A DNA stretch of 64,000 nucleotides from Tieghemostelium lacteum (Eukaryota > Evosea > Eumycetozoa > Dictyosteliales > Raperosteliaceae), in NCBI GenBank assembly GCA_001606155.1, contig LODT01000004.1, forward strand, positions 434,001-498,000, read 5' to 3'. The notes under the pieces were generated by a model that was given only the letters and a program-made list of their open reading frames with translations, did not search any database and was not told where the DNA came from. Made by a program: the position numbers and the translations under genes. Below are positions 12,112-27,091 of this stretch, piece after piece. How positions within the stretch are numbered: the first letter of the stretch is position 1; the number at the start of each line of letters is the position of its first letter.

Positions 12112-12406
12112 ACATTAAAAATTTATAGATATTCTTTACATAAAAATTTGAAATTTCATTTTACTTCCAGAAAAATGATATCTAATTTAATCCTTTGAGA
12201 TGATGTAGTTATTCAATCTTCCAGAATATATAGCTGCTTAAATTTATATTTTATGATGCCAATTTGAACAGTTATGTGGCAAAAGATATTTTTTTTTTTG
12301 ATTTTTGATTTTTCTATTTTTGTAGAATGTGGTGTCAGACAGTTGTTTCATCACCATCAAAATGAAAAATTATGTGAGCACTTGGATTATTTTATTTTCG
12401 AAAAAG
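12112..12406. other. Spacer between the tandem paralogues
   Basis: Short AT-rich spacer with a T run at about 12290-12300. It must contain the promoter of copy B. No motif is recognised. Confidence 0.5.
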
Positions 12407-15400
12407 ATGGACTGTAAATATACAGCAATATTGTTATTAGTTGTTTTGGTAACATTGGTAAACTCACAATCGTCATCAACAACGCTAGAGTACCCAACTA
12501 TCAATGGTATATCTATATTATCTGTAACCTTATCCAAAAATACATTAAATGTTTCTAGTCCTTTAATGGAATCTACAACATTTGTAATTGAAATTGAATA
12601 CAATGGTCCTGCAAGTGGAATTACAGGTACAGTTAGTGATGGTGATGATTTTAGTGTTCCCATAGGTTACATTGATTTCACAAATAGAAATACCTATATT
12701 CTTCAAGTTTGTATTCCATTAAATGTAATGGACTACTGTAAGATTGACAACAACCCAAAAATTCAGTGTCTTTATGGAATAAATTTTAAGGAAGGTGATA
12801 ATGGTCCATATGCCTATTTCCCAAATTCATTGCTAACAGAGTACTTCCCAAATAGCCAACTGTTTATTGTTCAGAATCTAATGAAACCAGTGTTGAATAG
12901 TATTTTATTTAATATACATCCAGATGGACCTTTGGTTAGTTTAGAAATGGATATATCCATATTTGGTAGTGGTTTATATGAATTATCATTCACTATCAAT
13001 GGAGGTAGTGAATCTATTGAATTCTATAGAGATATGCCTACAACATCTAATGGACTGTATTACTTAGAGAAATTAATTGAACCTGAACTCTATGGCACCT
13101 TTTTTACAATTGATGAATTGTATATTAGTGATCTTCAAGGTAATAATCTACGTTACAATTCGGCACAGTTACAACAACTTTATTCCATCCAACCTACATT
13201 TAACTTAAGTTCATCATCCTCACGTACATTCAATACCTTATATTCATATACAAATAGTAATATAAGTACAACTGCATCAGAATTCACTGTAGTGAAACAA
13301 AATGTAACATTGAATAGCTACCTATTCCCAATATTGAATGTCAATTCCTACATTTCATTCTGTACAACTTATTATCAGACATCAACATTAGTTACAATCT
13401 ATTGTACCCTTCCTCCTAATCTACCAACCGATACCTATAGCATTCAATTTGATTCTTTAAATTCCTATCTATATCAACATGCATCCATTGATTACTACTA
13501 CGAAAGTATGTATTAACTATAGTTTCTAAATACTATTATATTAATATTAACATTTCAATTTATAAGATTTGAATAGTGGATTACCATCCATTAATCATTT
13601 AGAGTTTTCAGTATCTTCTATTGATAGATTAGATCCCTTCTATATTGAAGCTAATATAACATTTTCAACAGTATCATCTAATTTGGATTATATTGATTTT
13701 CAAGGTGATGGTCTACCAGATATGGTTACTACTATTAATTTGGTTTCTGGTAATATAACAAATGGTGTATTAAGTGTGAGCTGGTTAATGTCAATGGATT
13801 CCAATATCACTCAGCTGAGTACAACCATCACTGACACTAATAGTTTGAACCAACAACAAATATTCCAAGGGCCAAAAACCCAACCAAGAGATCAAACTAA
13901 TGATATGATGCTATCCATTCAATTTGGAAGTTATATATTTGATTTTACCAATAGTTCAGTCGCCAATATTCCATTTGTATTGAAAACCAGTACATTGGAT
14001 AACTCTAATATTGATTACTTTGAAATTGGTATGTTTTACACTGGTACTTTGGACACTGGTGAGGTGTCATACTATGATAACCTAGGTACACTAATATATA
14101 GTGACTTGTATAATTCAACCTATGTTTCCTATATTACTATGACACCTAATATTCTATTAGATCGTCATTACTATGGAGGTGATTTCACTGTACATTTTGG
14201 ATATAACTCTGGAGCTCCTAATTCCCAATACAGTTTCACTGAAAAATGTCTAACTATCATTCCACCAGTAGCCCAACCAACCCTCATATCAAATCTAGAT
14301 ATATCTCCAGGTGGGATCATCAACAGCTCCACTACAGAATCCATTGTTATATCTTTCCAAACTAAAGGATCAAGAGTAGATTATGCATCTATTCTATACC
14401 ATCAATCTGATAAGCAAGATATTTACACTCCAAAAGAATATACATGTGTCATTGAGACACCATATAGCTACAATACACTATTAATGGATTTTACATGTTC
14501 CATCCCAATTTCATCTGTACCCAGTCAGAATATATTTTACTTTATCAACCTAGGAATCCATAATATTGACACTCCAGTTTACAACTACCAGTTACAAAGT
14601 AGTGGGTTCCAGTCACTTATTGAAATTGTAGGGCCTGAAGACAATGGCTTAGTTCCAACAATTCAACAGTTCCATACTAAATTCATTCCATCAAACAATA
14701 GCATTACTATTAATTACCAAATTGATAATCCAACCAATTACCAAATCTCTCAGATATATATCTATCTATTCAATAGATATATTCCATACTATATGTATTC
14801 AAGCCCAGATTCAGTATTAAATATTCTTCCAATTGAGGTATTTGGGTTAAATGGTAGTGTTAATGTTGACATTTGTAATATTGAAAACTTTGATTACAGA
14901 TATATAGGTAATTTTGGATTCTATATGTCTATACCATCACCAATAACTGGTGTAAATTGGCAATTCCCTTATGAAATCTTAGTTGATTTGGATAGCAACA
15001 AACAACAGTTTCCAGATATGATTCAATGTGATTTCTCAGGACCAAGAGTAGTTGAATTTGGTATTGTGAATCCAAAACCAATCTATGATACAACAAATGG
15101 AGAACAAAACATTACAGTGTCATTTACAATCACTGATGATCTATCTGGATTCTATACTTTGAAAGGTACCATTAGATCTAATAGTACCGAGACATTCTAT
15201 CTCAATGATTTTCTTTTGGATTCTTATCAATTGGTATCTGGAAACCTAAATAATGGTGTCTACGAGATGAATATAACTATACCACAATACTGTAATGGTA
15301 CCTACCAAATTGGTATCTATGAAACTGTTGATCATGCATCTAACAAGAGACACTATACCACACAAAATAGTGTGTTTTTATCATCAACTTACACCTTTGA

Positions 15401-15746
15401 AGCTTATACACCAGATGCTAATCCATTCAATCCCTCAATAGAATCCATCACCCTAACTCAAATAGGTAACCAAAATACACTAGTTGTGACCCTGGACAGC
15501 AGTTCAACCAATGAACAAACATCTATGGTATTAACGCTCTCTAGTAGATCAGAATATCCATTTTTTGGATTCACTAAAATCTCAGCATTTATCTATCAAC
15601 TCAATAACCTACCAACACTAGCACCTGGTATCTATTATTTCAATTTATGTATAGATTATAGTCTCTCAATTAAATGTTTCTCTTCTTTAGACTTGGAGCA
15701 ATTAGGTTTCATCAATAGTCTTTACCTATACGATGGATATTTATAA
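12407..15746 (+). CDS. Large secreted beta-rich protein, tandem copy B
   Basis: Exons 12407-13505 and 13567-15746 join in phase 1 across an intron with gtatgt and ataag ends, giving 1,092 residues. The start was placed at 12407 because it gives a signal peptide (MDCKYTAILLLVVLVTLVNS) that matches copy A. Two earlier in-frame starts would add a poor leader. Copy A and copy B share marker segments, for example PTTSNGLYYLE, GPxDNGLVPTIQQF, DSNKQQFP, GPRVVEFGI and SLDLEQLGF, and have the same intron phase and position. They are a tandem duplication that has diverged at many sites while keeping both frames. Like copy A it lacks a membrane anchor. Function is unknown; an extracellular role is inferred. 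Confidence 0.75.
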
Positions 15747-16367
15747 ATATCTTTAGAACCCACAAAAACAAAAATATCTAACTGCGGAATTGTTTTACGA
15801 AATTTAGAAGTAGTTCCATACCTTATAATTTCAATAGAACACTGAATTAACTGTAAAATTTATATCTAACAAATGTTTATTAACTTAACTGCCATCACCA
15901 GTCTGATTCAAATGGCAATGGTCACAATCAATCTTTTCAATAAAAATATATATTATGACAAATTATATTTTAGAAAAAAATATTTACTGTAATTCAAATG
16001 AGCACATTTCTCTAATATTTCGGAACATATACTCTTCCAAATCTATCTCTGGTTTGGTTTCTGTTTCTTTCAATCGAGCATAAATTTTCATATTGATCTA
16101 TGTAATTCCTGTATTTACAGCAAATCAGTTCCATCACAAATTCCAGGCAGTTCAACAAAATAGCAAAACTTTATTCCCTTAATCAAAATATCAAAAAAAA
16201 AGTGTACTTTTTTAAAATTAAAGAAAAGCGTCATAAATTGAAAAGATTAAGATGAGAAGATATTTTACTCTGAATTTACAAACTGAAATTTTAAAATTTT
16301 TAGTTAAATTTTTTTTTTTTTTTTTTTCTCCTATTTTTTATTGTTCAGAAAAACATTATTTTCCTTT
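15747..16367. other. Spacer containing a coding-like fragment
   Basis: This spacer lies between copy B and P5C dehydrogenase. It is AT-rich apart from 16012-16170, which reads as a coding-like open stretch on the minus strand and is listed separately. A T run of about 19 bases sits at about 16309-16327, upstream of the P5CDH start. Confidence 0.5.
16012..16170 (-). pseudogene. Orphan coding-like fragment
   Basis: The minus strand is open for 52 codons and ends in TAG at 16012. It has no obvious start, and its codons are much richer in G and C (TGC, CTG, AGG, CCG) than the spacer. The peptide includes NCLEFVMELICCKYRNY and RDRFGRVYVPKY. It may be a terminal exon of an unseen small gene or a gene remnant. 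I do not recognise it. Confidence 0.25.
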
Positions 16368-18320
<1,953 letters not shown>

Positions 18321-18709
18321 ATATTTTGTACATGTTGATAAATTTATCTTAAGATTTTCCATATAATAACAATTTGTTTTGATTTTATATTGAACAAACA
18401 TTAATTTACTGTAGTGGGAAAAGAATTTAAAGTATTCAAAAAAATAATGAAATTTCTTGCACATTCAATTTAATACTTTCTATGTTGAATATACTAAAAA
18501 TAGTTTATTTGTTTGAATTGCAATGCCAAGATATTGTAAGTAAATTAAAATTTATAAATTGTATTTGAGTAAATAACTGTTGATTTGTTTTTTCTATTGT
18601 ATTATGTTAAGCTATTTTTTATGTGATATTAGTCGACTACATAAGAAACAAAATAAAATTTTTCCAAATTAAATATTAAAAATTATAAATGTTTATTGTA
18701 TATAGAAAA
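18321..18709. other. Convergent AT-rich spacer
   Basis: This spacer lies between the stops of P5CDH and the PITP gene. It is AT-rich, with no gene or motif seen. Confidence 0.6.
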
Positions 18710-19712
18710 TTAATTCATTACATTTAAAGCATCAGAATTATTTTGTTCTGATATTAATTGTTGATTTGGGTGTTCAATTTCAAACAATGATTTTTCATAG
18801 TTTATTAAGTCTGCTGAATCTAATTCATACCATTCATCCATCCAACAAAATAGGGATCTATGAGCTTTAAAAAAAACATTCCTTAAAGCTTGCTAAAAAT
18901 ATTCTAATTAGTATAAAAATTTAAAATATTTATATATTGGTTTTACCCACATTTTGAACTAAATTTTCTACTTTACTTTGAAAGCCCCAATAATTGAAAT
19001 CGACAGTTACTAATTTATAACATATCATAACAGGGTCAGTATGAAATGTCCAATTTTTATCTTGTAATGGACCTCTTTTTGTTTTTCTTGAAATATAAAA
19101 TTTTGGATCTTCCTCTGGTATATAATCTTTAGGTTCAATAGGATCATGTGCAATATCAATATAATCTACTTTTCTTTGTTTTAATTGCTCATTGGTTAAA
19201 TTAAATATATTATCCTCTGGGTTTAAACCATCTTTAAATACTGATTCAATTGACAACAAAAATTTATCACCAAAAAATGGACACTATATTTACATAATTA
19301 ATATTAGTATTTTTCAAAAATATCTTCAACATTTTAAACTTACAGAATAAATAGTTTTTGTGTGTGGAAATGAATTCCATGATTTCTCTTCAATGCTCAA
19401 AGCAGATTTTGGTAATATTGCTACTGCAAATTTAGGTAATGATTTTTTAATTGCAAATATTTTATGAGTATATTCTCCATTTTCTCCACTATCTGATTTG
19501 TAAGAATGCTTTTTAAGATATTTTACATCTAATTGTACACCACTATTTTCTTTTGTTTTTCTGTTAGTCATATAAGATTGACCTCTCTTATATTCATTTG
19601 TTGTCATTGGTAAAATAATCCTACTATTTATTAGTTAGTTTTACTATTTTAAATTTTGTTTTATATTTACTTACTATTCTTTTATTAACATTCTTTAAAA
19701 CAATCATTGACA
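18710..19712 (-). CDS. Phosphatidylinositol transfer protein, class I
   Basis: The protein should bind and exchange phosphatidylinositol and phosphatidylcholine between membranes. Coding exons on the minus strand are about 19620-19344, 19283-18951 and 18892-18710. They join in phase 0 (gtaagt and gtgggt donors) and give about 270 residues, the usual class I PITP length. Family segments are LPMTTNEYKRGQSY, NGEYTHKIF, EKSWNSFPHTKT, IDIAHDP, EEDPKFYISRKTKRGPL, CYKLVTVDFNYWGFQSKVE and HRSLFCWMDEW. The likely first exon is 19712-19680, encoding MIVLKNVNKRI as in other PITPs. Its phase does not fit the next exon by one base with any AG acceptor I can see, so a local sequence error or a non-standard junction is possible. 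The family call is firm. Confidence 0.85.
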
Positions 19713-19910
19713 ATAATCAAATTCTAAAACAAAAACTAATTTAAAAGTAGAGACCTTAGAGATCTAGATTTGTTTGAATTTAAAAAGAAATGAAATGAAA
19801 TAATATATAAAAAAAAAAAATAAAATTATTTTCCACATTTGGATTGTGTAGTTTACTCTTTTTTACTTTTTTGGAAGTTTATTCATTCAAAAAAAAAATT
19901 AAAAAATAAT

Positions 19911-22900
19911 TTATATTTGTTTGGTGAGTGTATTGTTGCCAAGACTTAATCTTAAGATAAATTTTGGTTTTTCTGTAGTTGGTGTTAGTGATATATTATT
20001 ATTATTGTCAGTTTTTGAGGATTCAGGTTCAGTGTTTTCAATTTGCATAATTGGTGGTGGGTTTTTCATAACAATTTTGTTATTAGAGTTATCTAATTGA
20101 GGTGTAGTAGGTGTATCATTCAACACTGGAGTTGATGGTAGAGAATTTGCTGATATTTTAATTTTAATTGGTAATTTAAGTGGATGGTTTGAATTATTGT
20201 TGGAGATATTTACGGTATTTTGAACAGGAAGAGGTTGTTCATCCATTGGTCTCTTCTCAGATTCAATACTATTGAGAATATCTATATCTTGATTCATTGA
20301 AAGTGGGTTATTAGAGACCTCAACTGGCATGGGGAAATGATTGGAATTGTGAGATACATTAGTGGAGGTAGAGGATGATTTTTCTCGATGTTCTCTATGT
20401 TCTCTGTGGGAGGATGAAGAAGATGAGTGTGAATCTCTTCGTCTATGGCTATTACTACCACTACTACTGTGGCCAGATGAGTGGGTTTCTCTATCTCTGT
20501 GATGTGAGGAGGATGAGGAATGTTCTCTATGTGAAGAATGACTATCTCTATCCCTATGGTGTGAAGACGAAGAATGATCTCTATGAGAGGAAGATGAAGA
20601 GTGATCTCTATGATGGGAAGATGAATGATGAGAATGATGTGATTTTGATCTTCTATCTTTTTCTCTAGATTTCAATTCCAAATCACCTATAATCTCTAAA
20701 TCTTTTCTGTATTCCTCCTCATTTTCAATAAGATCCATTTTAATATCTTTAGGTAGGGAAGCAAGTGGGTTATCAAAATCATTTTCAACGATTGTTGTAT
20801 TTTCAGTATCCCCTTGACCGTTGCTACCATTACTACTATTTGAGTAACTTCTATCACGATGATGCTTACGATGTGAATCTCTATGTCTGCTTCTTTCCTT
20901 TAGTTCAAGGAAAGCTTTAAGATCTGGGTCATTCATATCATTTTCATCAATAATCTTTTTAAGATTCTCGTGGTTACTGCTATGATGGCTAGATGAATGG
21001 TGAGAGTGTGAGGAATGCTCTCTTTGATGATGGTGATCACTACTATGGTGACTTGCAGTATTGTTGGTTGGTACAGAAGAATCAGATAGCTTGATATGTA
21101 TCTTTAATGGTTGTTCAGAAGTGAACTGTTGTTGATCTTCAAGATTTTTTCTCTTTTTGGAAGATGAAGATGATCTATGTCTTGATGATTCTTTGGAGGC
21201 GGAAGATGATGTTGATGATGAAGGATTCTTGACTTTAATATTAGAGCCACTAGAGTTGCCACTAGGATGCAGCTTTATGGATTTTAATCTTCTCAAGAAA
21301 ATATTTGGAGTAGATTTATCCCAAATGAATCTGTAAAATTTCATAACTTTGGCTTTTAATGAAAAATCCATTGATGTTATTGATGAATTTAAGTAGGACC
21401 ACAACCTATCAACCAATTTGATATCATCTTTCAATAAAGATCTATAGGCTCTTTCATCCATTGTAGCGGTAGGTGGGCTACTAAGCATATTGATTATATG
21501 GTGCTTTATCATCAAAGATGATTCATTTTCAAATAGCTCTAGCATGTAATCAGTCAAAGAATAGTTCTTTACAGCCAGTGCATTTTGTGAAGATGTTGAG
21601 GAGAATTGGTAGTACAATGTATAAATACATTGTAATGCTATTTTTCTAACCTCTTCAAAGTTACTATACTGTAGGTGATTTTTAAATACCTGGAAATCCA
21701 AAGGTATCATTTTACTGCACTGAAATTCACATAGAGCCTTTAGGCATGATTGAGTTACAGTGTTTTTAAAAGATGGATACAATTGGTCAAATTTCAAGTA
21801 TCTATTCACTTGTTTGACCAACTTTTTAATGTGTGATTGGTTGGTTGTATGTACATTAGAAATGGCAAGAATCAGTGACTCTAGGTAATAGTTATCAGAA
21901 TATTTGTTTAAACTGTTATTATTGTCTTTTAACAGTGCCAAAAGGAACTCTATACCCTCCATTGGAGTTCTACCTTCACGATCCTTCATTAGACTGACAG
22001 CCATTGGTATAGTCTTTCTAATGAAATAGGAACTGAAATCTTGAAAATCATTGGGTGCCAATTGATTGGATTCTATATCATAGAAATTGGTTTGGAAATA
22101 CTTTATCAATAGATCCAAACCCTCAAAGTTTGTTTCTTTACATGAGAGTTTGGCAATAAGAATAGCAGCATCTTGTCTGACCTTGTAGAAATATTTACTA
22201 TTAGAAAAGAACTTGAAAGCAGCTTTTATAGCAGTTCCAGTGATGAAGTCCTTTAAACCTTTAATGGCTTCAATCTGGCCAATTACATCTCTATCTAGCT
22301 CCAACTGATGTATCCACATGTATTCAGGTTGTCTAAATGTGATTTTATGAATCCATTCTAGTTCTGGATCAATTCTAATCCATAGTAGTGGTGTATCACG
22401 TTTGGTTGATAAATCAATTTCCATTTCCTCACCATCACCAGCTAATAACTTCTTTTTCTTGGACTTTCTGCAACGTGAGTTGCATGGGTAGTCATGTTCA
22501 AATATATCATCTTCAAACATGATATGGTGATCATATGTCCCATCCAATTCTGTGATTCTAATAGTCAGATTGCTAGATATCTTTTCATCTGGTTTATTGT
22601 AAATTTGCTTCAATGCAAATTCAGTCTGAAACTTTTTTCTGTTGAAATTGAAACCACATACCAACTGTGGACAACCTTTACCAAAAATCCATTTCTCCGC
22701 AAAAAGTTTTAAATCTTGCCCTGTAATAGTCTTTATCAATTTTAAGAATTTCTTTGATTGTATAAATGTGTCTGTTGTTGTTGATGATGTTGATATAGTT
22801 TGACTTTCTGTGATACTCTGTGATTTGCTAAGACTCAAACTGCTGGTGCTCTGGTTGATCATAACGTCCATCGGTTGAACGCCAATTGCTGATGAATTTA

Positions 22901-24491
22901 AAGATTTATTTAAATTTGTGCTGCTGCCATTTGCAGATGTTATTGCTGTTGTTGTTGTTGTTGAATTGTTACTATTATTTGCTGTTGTACTACTACTAGC
23001 TGATTGGTTGTTTAATAGGTTATTTAGTAGTTTTCTAACACCATCTTCCGTTATTCTCTTTTCAATCATATAGATTACCAAAGGTGATTTTTTTATATTT
23101 AGTTCAGAGAATACCTCAATTGGGTAGGCATAGTGTTCATAGTATAGTGGTGGTACAGTGCCATTATCATATTGAGCTACATATTCTTCATCCTTTATCA
23201 ACTGATACCTATAGTCATTGAAACCAAAATGTTTTTTTATAAACTGGTGTGTAAGATACCCAGACAATCCAAAGAATAGCCACATATCACTATAGAATTT
23301 TGGGCTGAGATGTAAGCTAAACCATTGTTTAGATATTGCATGTGCTATTATCTTACGAGTTTCAAATGTCTGATCTATAATCTCACTACCGTGTAGCAGA
23401 TGTGTATTTAAAATTGTCAATGTAGTGTAAGAGCTAGATACCTGCGAATTATCCTCTACAAATACCTGTTTATATGAACTGTAAGGGAATGGTGAACCTA
23501 AATACTCTTCATAATAGTGATAAACGTGATGGAGGAACTGTACTGAATGTTTCAAATCATTCAATTTATGTGGTAAACAAAAATGTGTTACATTTGATAG
23601 ATAAGGATCTGGGTAGATTTCAAATGGTCCAACCTAAAGAACATAAATTATGTTAATATAACAGTAGCTATCTTATTAATCCAAATAAACACCTACACAA
23701 ATACCAATTGAGCTAGCACAGGTTGGTACATCTTGTCTATATATAAATGTATTTTTAGTCTCGTCTTCATTGCAAACCTTTTCCAATAATTGGCCAGAAG
23801 CTATAACAACCAAATTTGAATTTGCTGTCAATTCCAATTCCCAAGTGCATTTTTCGTATAGTTGATCACATGTTGGAAACCATAAACGAGCACCCTCGGG
23901 TTGCTGGTAAGAATACATGTGTGCTAGTCGTAGTGGATGATTCTTTTGGTCGGGCTCTACAAATATCAAGCCACCCTGTGGGTTTATTAATCGATAGTTT
24001 ACAATAATATGCAATGGAGAAAACTGTACTATAGAACGTTGTTGTTCATTAACACCCTCTTTAAAGAAAACAACCTGTGGTGGTATATCCACAATGAGTT
24101 CACCTTCGTCTGAGTAGTGATTTGCAGCTTTTGAAAAAGCATTGTAGGTATCTAAATCTCTAGTCTCTGGGTTACTAGTTATCATCTCCATAAAGTTTTT
24201 TAATTGAAATTTTGTCTCGACATTATTCACTAGTACTGATGTTACAAAACACTGTCTGCAATTCAATTTAACCTTTTCAGTTCGTAGTTTTCTGGTTTGT
24301 GGTTGGAGAATCAGCTCAGTGTGTCCAGAAACAGTCTTGCCATCAATATCTATATCTAACACAAGTTTTTGATGTGTTAATTTAAATCCCCTCTTTATCT
24401 TATCATTCTGGTGTACATTATTTGCTTTATTATTGTGGCTACTATTATTATTATGACTACTGTTGATATTGTTTGGTGTGTTATGGCTCAT
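19911..24491 (-). CDS. taf2: TFIID subunit TAF2 (TAFII150)
   Basis: TAF2 is the TFIID subunit that contacts the core promoter initiator. Exons 24491-23697 and 23633-19911 join in phase 0 (gtaggt...tttag) and restore SSIGICVGPFEIYPDPY, giving 1,505 residues. The N-terminal half is an M1-aminopeptidase-like fold. The zinc-binding HExxH motif is replaced by IAHAISKQWF, so it is not a peptidase, as is normal for TAF2. Low-complexity Ser/Asn/Thr inserts lie at about residues 460-540. HEAT-like helical repeats follow the aminopeptidase-like part. The last 450 residues hold a Lys-rich stretch and a long His/Ser/Arg/Asp repeat region (plus-strand 20370-20660), which echoes the His/Lys-rich tail of animal TAF2. 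The 5' neighbour diverges across a spacer of about 770 bases. Confidence 0.9.
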
Positions 24492-25260
24492 ACCTCAATA
24501 TCAAAAAAAACAAAAAAATGAATAAAAAAAACTTTTAAAATATTAATTTATATTTTTTAAATTTGAAAATGGAACCTATTAATTTTTTTCATGTTAACAA
24601 GATTTATTTGTGTAATTATAGTACCTATAATTAATATCTAAATTATTTATAACTAAAAATTATAACTATTATTCAATTAATAAATATCATTAATTTCAAA
24701 TAATAATTTGGTGTAGGTGAGTTTGTTTTTTGGTTTCAATGAATGTGGATTACTTCTAGAAAAAACAAGTATGGCATCAAGGGAAGCTTTACATTTATAA
24801 AAGTTGATTTTAAGTAAATCTACAGTTTTATTTTAAATCACTTGAAAAAAAATCTGAAAATTTAATTGATTATATGATTTCACAAGTTTTTGATTTTTGG
24901 TATAAATATCTTTTGCGTAAAACTAAATCAAATATAAATGAAATAATTTGAAAAAATTATGACTAAACAATATAATATTCAATGAATGTCTAAAACATTA
25001 ATGTTTTTAACATTAGCTTAAATATGCAAATTCAAAATTAAATGAAAAAATATAAGACATAGTTTTTATTTTTAGATGTAACATGCGAGTTTGTAATTTT
25101 TTTTACACATCTGAATGATTTTTCGACATTTTCTAAAATAAATATCTCTACAAGGGGCCCAACATCTTCAAACCACAAAAGACATTGTTCAAGTAGTAAA
25201 AGAGATCTACTTTTACTATTTTTTTTCTATTTCATTTTAATTAAAATCAACATTGTGATA
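24492..25260. other. Divergent promoter spacer
   Basis: This spacer lies between the start of TAF2 (minus) and the start of the IPT/TIG gene (plus), so it holds both promoters. It is AT-rich with no open frame of note. No specific element was recognised. Confidence 0.55.
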
Positions 25261-26889
25261 ATGCAAATATCGAAATTATTTATTTATTTGTTTGTACTAC
25301 TATTTGTATTTTCAATTGTTAGTTCACAAACCATCACTGGTGTTAGTTACACACCATTCCAATACTATAGTGGTAATAATTTAACTATTGCTGGTACTAG
25401 TTTTGGTACTAATGCTGCTGATGTTTCTGTAAAACTTGCTGGAACAAGTGCCACTGGAAGTACCTCAGCATTTTGTTTGATTAGTGAAATTTCTGATGTT
25501 CAAATCATTTGTTATTTTAATGGAACTCTATTGCCAACACCAAGAAATAGCGTATTAAATAAGTATTCCATTACTGTGACAGTTTTGCAGACACCCATCA
25601 ACAATTCAACTGTAATTTTCAGTTATGCTGCTGGTGGAACTCTGATTAAAGCCACATTAGATAGATATATAGTTTCTGTTACTGGTAATAATTTCCTTCC
25701 ATATTCTAAATATTACTTCACCTACAGATCCTCTAAATTCTATCCAACAAATGAAAGTACTAGTACATTGTTAGTTGGATATCCACCAAAATCATTTACT
25801 ACTGCCACTGGAAAGGTTTTGTATATCCAAGATGATGTCTATGCCACTATTTCTACACAGGTGCCAATGCTACCATATATTGAAAGTTTATCTGTTACAA
25901 CATTTAATGTGTACCAACAAGTTACCTTAAATGGCTATTTCTTTATGGTGAACACAGATAACACTAACACCACCATCTTGGTAAATAATGGCGCCAATAC
26001 ATACACTGGAAGTATTACTAGTAAAGTTGATTCCACAGCTGTGGTAACTTTAGATCTAGGTTTTACATCCCCACAAAATCTGTCAATTGTTACTCTGATG
26101 GGCACCTCAAACCAAATCAACTATGTATATGCAAGCCCTAATATTTCTGGAATCTCACAAAACTTAGACGCCTTAGAAATTACAGGTACCAATTTTGGTT
26201 TTGACCCCTTACTAGTTCAAGTCACACTCGGTGCCAATAACCTGACCTACATTGATGGTAGTCTTACAGACAATAGTAATATGAATGTATCACTGACTCA
26301 AATCATAAAAGTTACCTTACCACAGGTTTACTCTTCAGGAACTATCACTCTTATAGCTAATGGGCAATCAAGTAACACCAAAGAATTGAATCCAAATCCT
26401 ACTATCTCTAGTGTATTTCCAAGCTCAATTAAGCTATCCACTGAAACCACATTTACCATCAGTGGTACAGAGTTCTCATCCCTTCACACTGTTAAAATTA
26501 GAGATGAAGACTGTCTTGTACAAGCATCCTCTACATCTACCGAACTCTATTGTAAATTAACTACACCATCTCAATTTGATACTGAGAGTGTGGATTGGGA
26601 AGTAGACATAATCTTTGGAGGAAACAATGTTGTAGAATCAACTACTGCAACTTTCGAAGTTGTCTGTGAGAATACATGTGTTGAATGTACTTTAGGTGTT
26701 TGCCAAGATGATACAAGCAATACCACCTCTACCTCTACTACCACTACCACTACCACTACCACTGGTACCACTGCACCATCCACCTCTTCATCCAGTAGTA
26801 CAGATGATGTAAATTCAGGAATTATATTATCAGGACAGTTTTCTGTTTTGTTTTTCGGTTTAGTTACTTTAATTACTATCCTTTTTTAA
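25261..26889 (+). CDS. IPT/TIG-domain surface protein, GPI-type C-terminus
   Basis: The single-exon protein has 542 residues. It starts with a signal peptide (about 1-22, ending IVSSQ) and contains three or four IPT/TIG-like units, seen as YYSGNNLTIAGTSFG, IVSVTGNNFLP, LEITGTNFGF and TFTISGTEFSS. A CENTCVECTLGVC cysteine cluster follows, then a Thr-run stalk and a Ser-rich stretch. The last 20 residues are hydrophobic (LSGQFSVLFFGLVTLITILF), as in a GPI-anchor signal. This matches dictyostelid IPT/TIG surface proteins, some of which act in adhesion or allorecognition. A specific role cannot be assigned. Start 25261 is the first ATG of the frame. Confidence 0.75.
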   Translation: MQISKLFIYLFVLLFVFSIVSSQTITGVSYTPFQYYSGNNLTIAGTSFGTNAADVSVKLAGTSATGSTSAFCLISEISDVQIICYFNGTLLPTPRNSVLNKYSITVTVLQTPINNSTVIFSYAAGGTLIKATLDRYIVSVTGNNFLPYSKYYFTYRSSKFYPTNESTSTLLVGYPPKSFTTATGKVLYIQDDVYATISTQVPMLPYIESLSVTTFNVYQQVTLNGYFFMVNTDNTNTTILVNNGANTYTGSITSKVDSTAVVTLDLGFTSPQNLSIVTLMGTSNQINYVYASPNISGISQNLDALEITGTNFGFDPLLVQVTLGANNLTYIDGSLTDNSNMNVSLTQIIKVTLPQVYSSGTITLIANGQSSNTKELNPNPTISSVFPSSIKLSTETTFTISGTEFSSLHTVKIRDEDCLVQASSTSTELYCKLTTPSQFDTESVDWEVDIIFGGNNVVESTTATFEVVCENTCVECTLGVCQDDTSNTTSTSTTTTTTTTTGTTAPSTSSSSSTDDVNSGIILSGQFSVLFFGLVTLITILF

Positions 26890-27091
26890 TTTATTGAAAT
26901 AAATAGCCAAACTATCATGTGATAATTGATTTGCTTGATAGTTATATTTTATTATTAAAATAACTAATTCAAATTATTTATTTGGCATTGTGGTTTGTAG
27001 AAAAAATTTTCATATTAAAATGTAAAATTATTTTTATTTTTTTTTTTGAAATTTTCTTTGTTGTGTAATTTATTTAAATATCCCAATTTTA

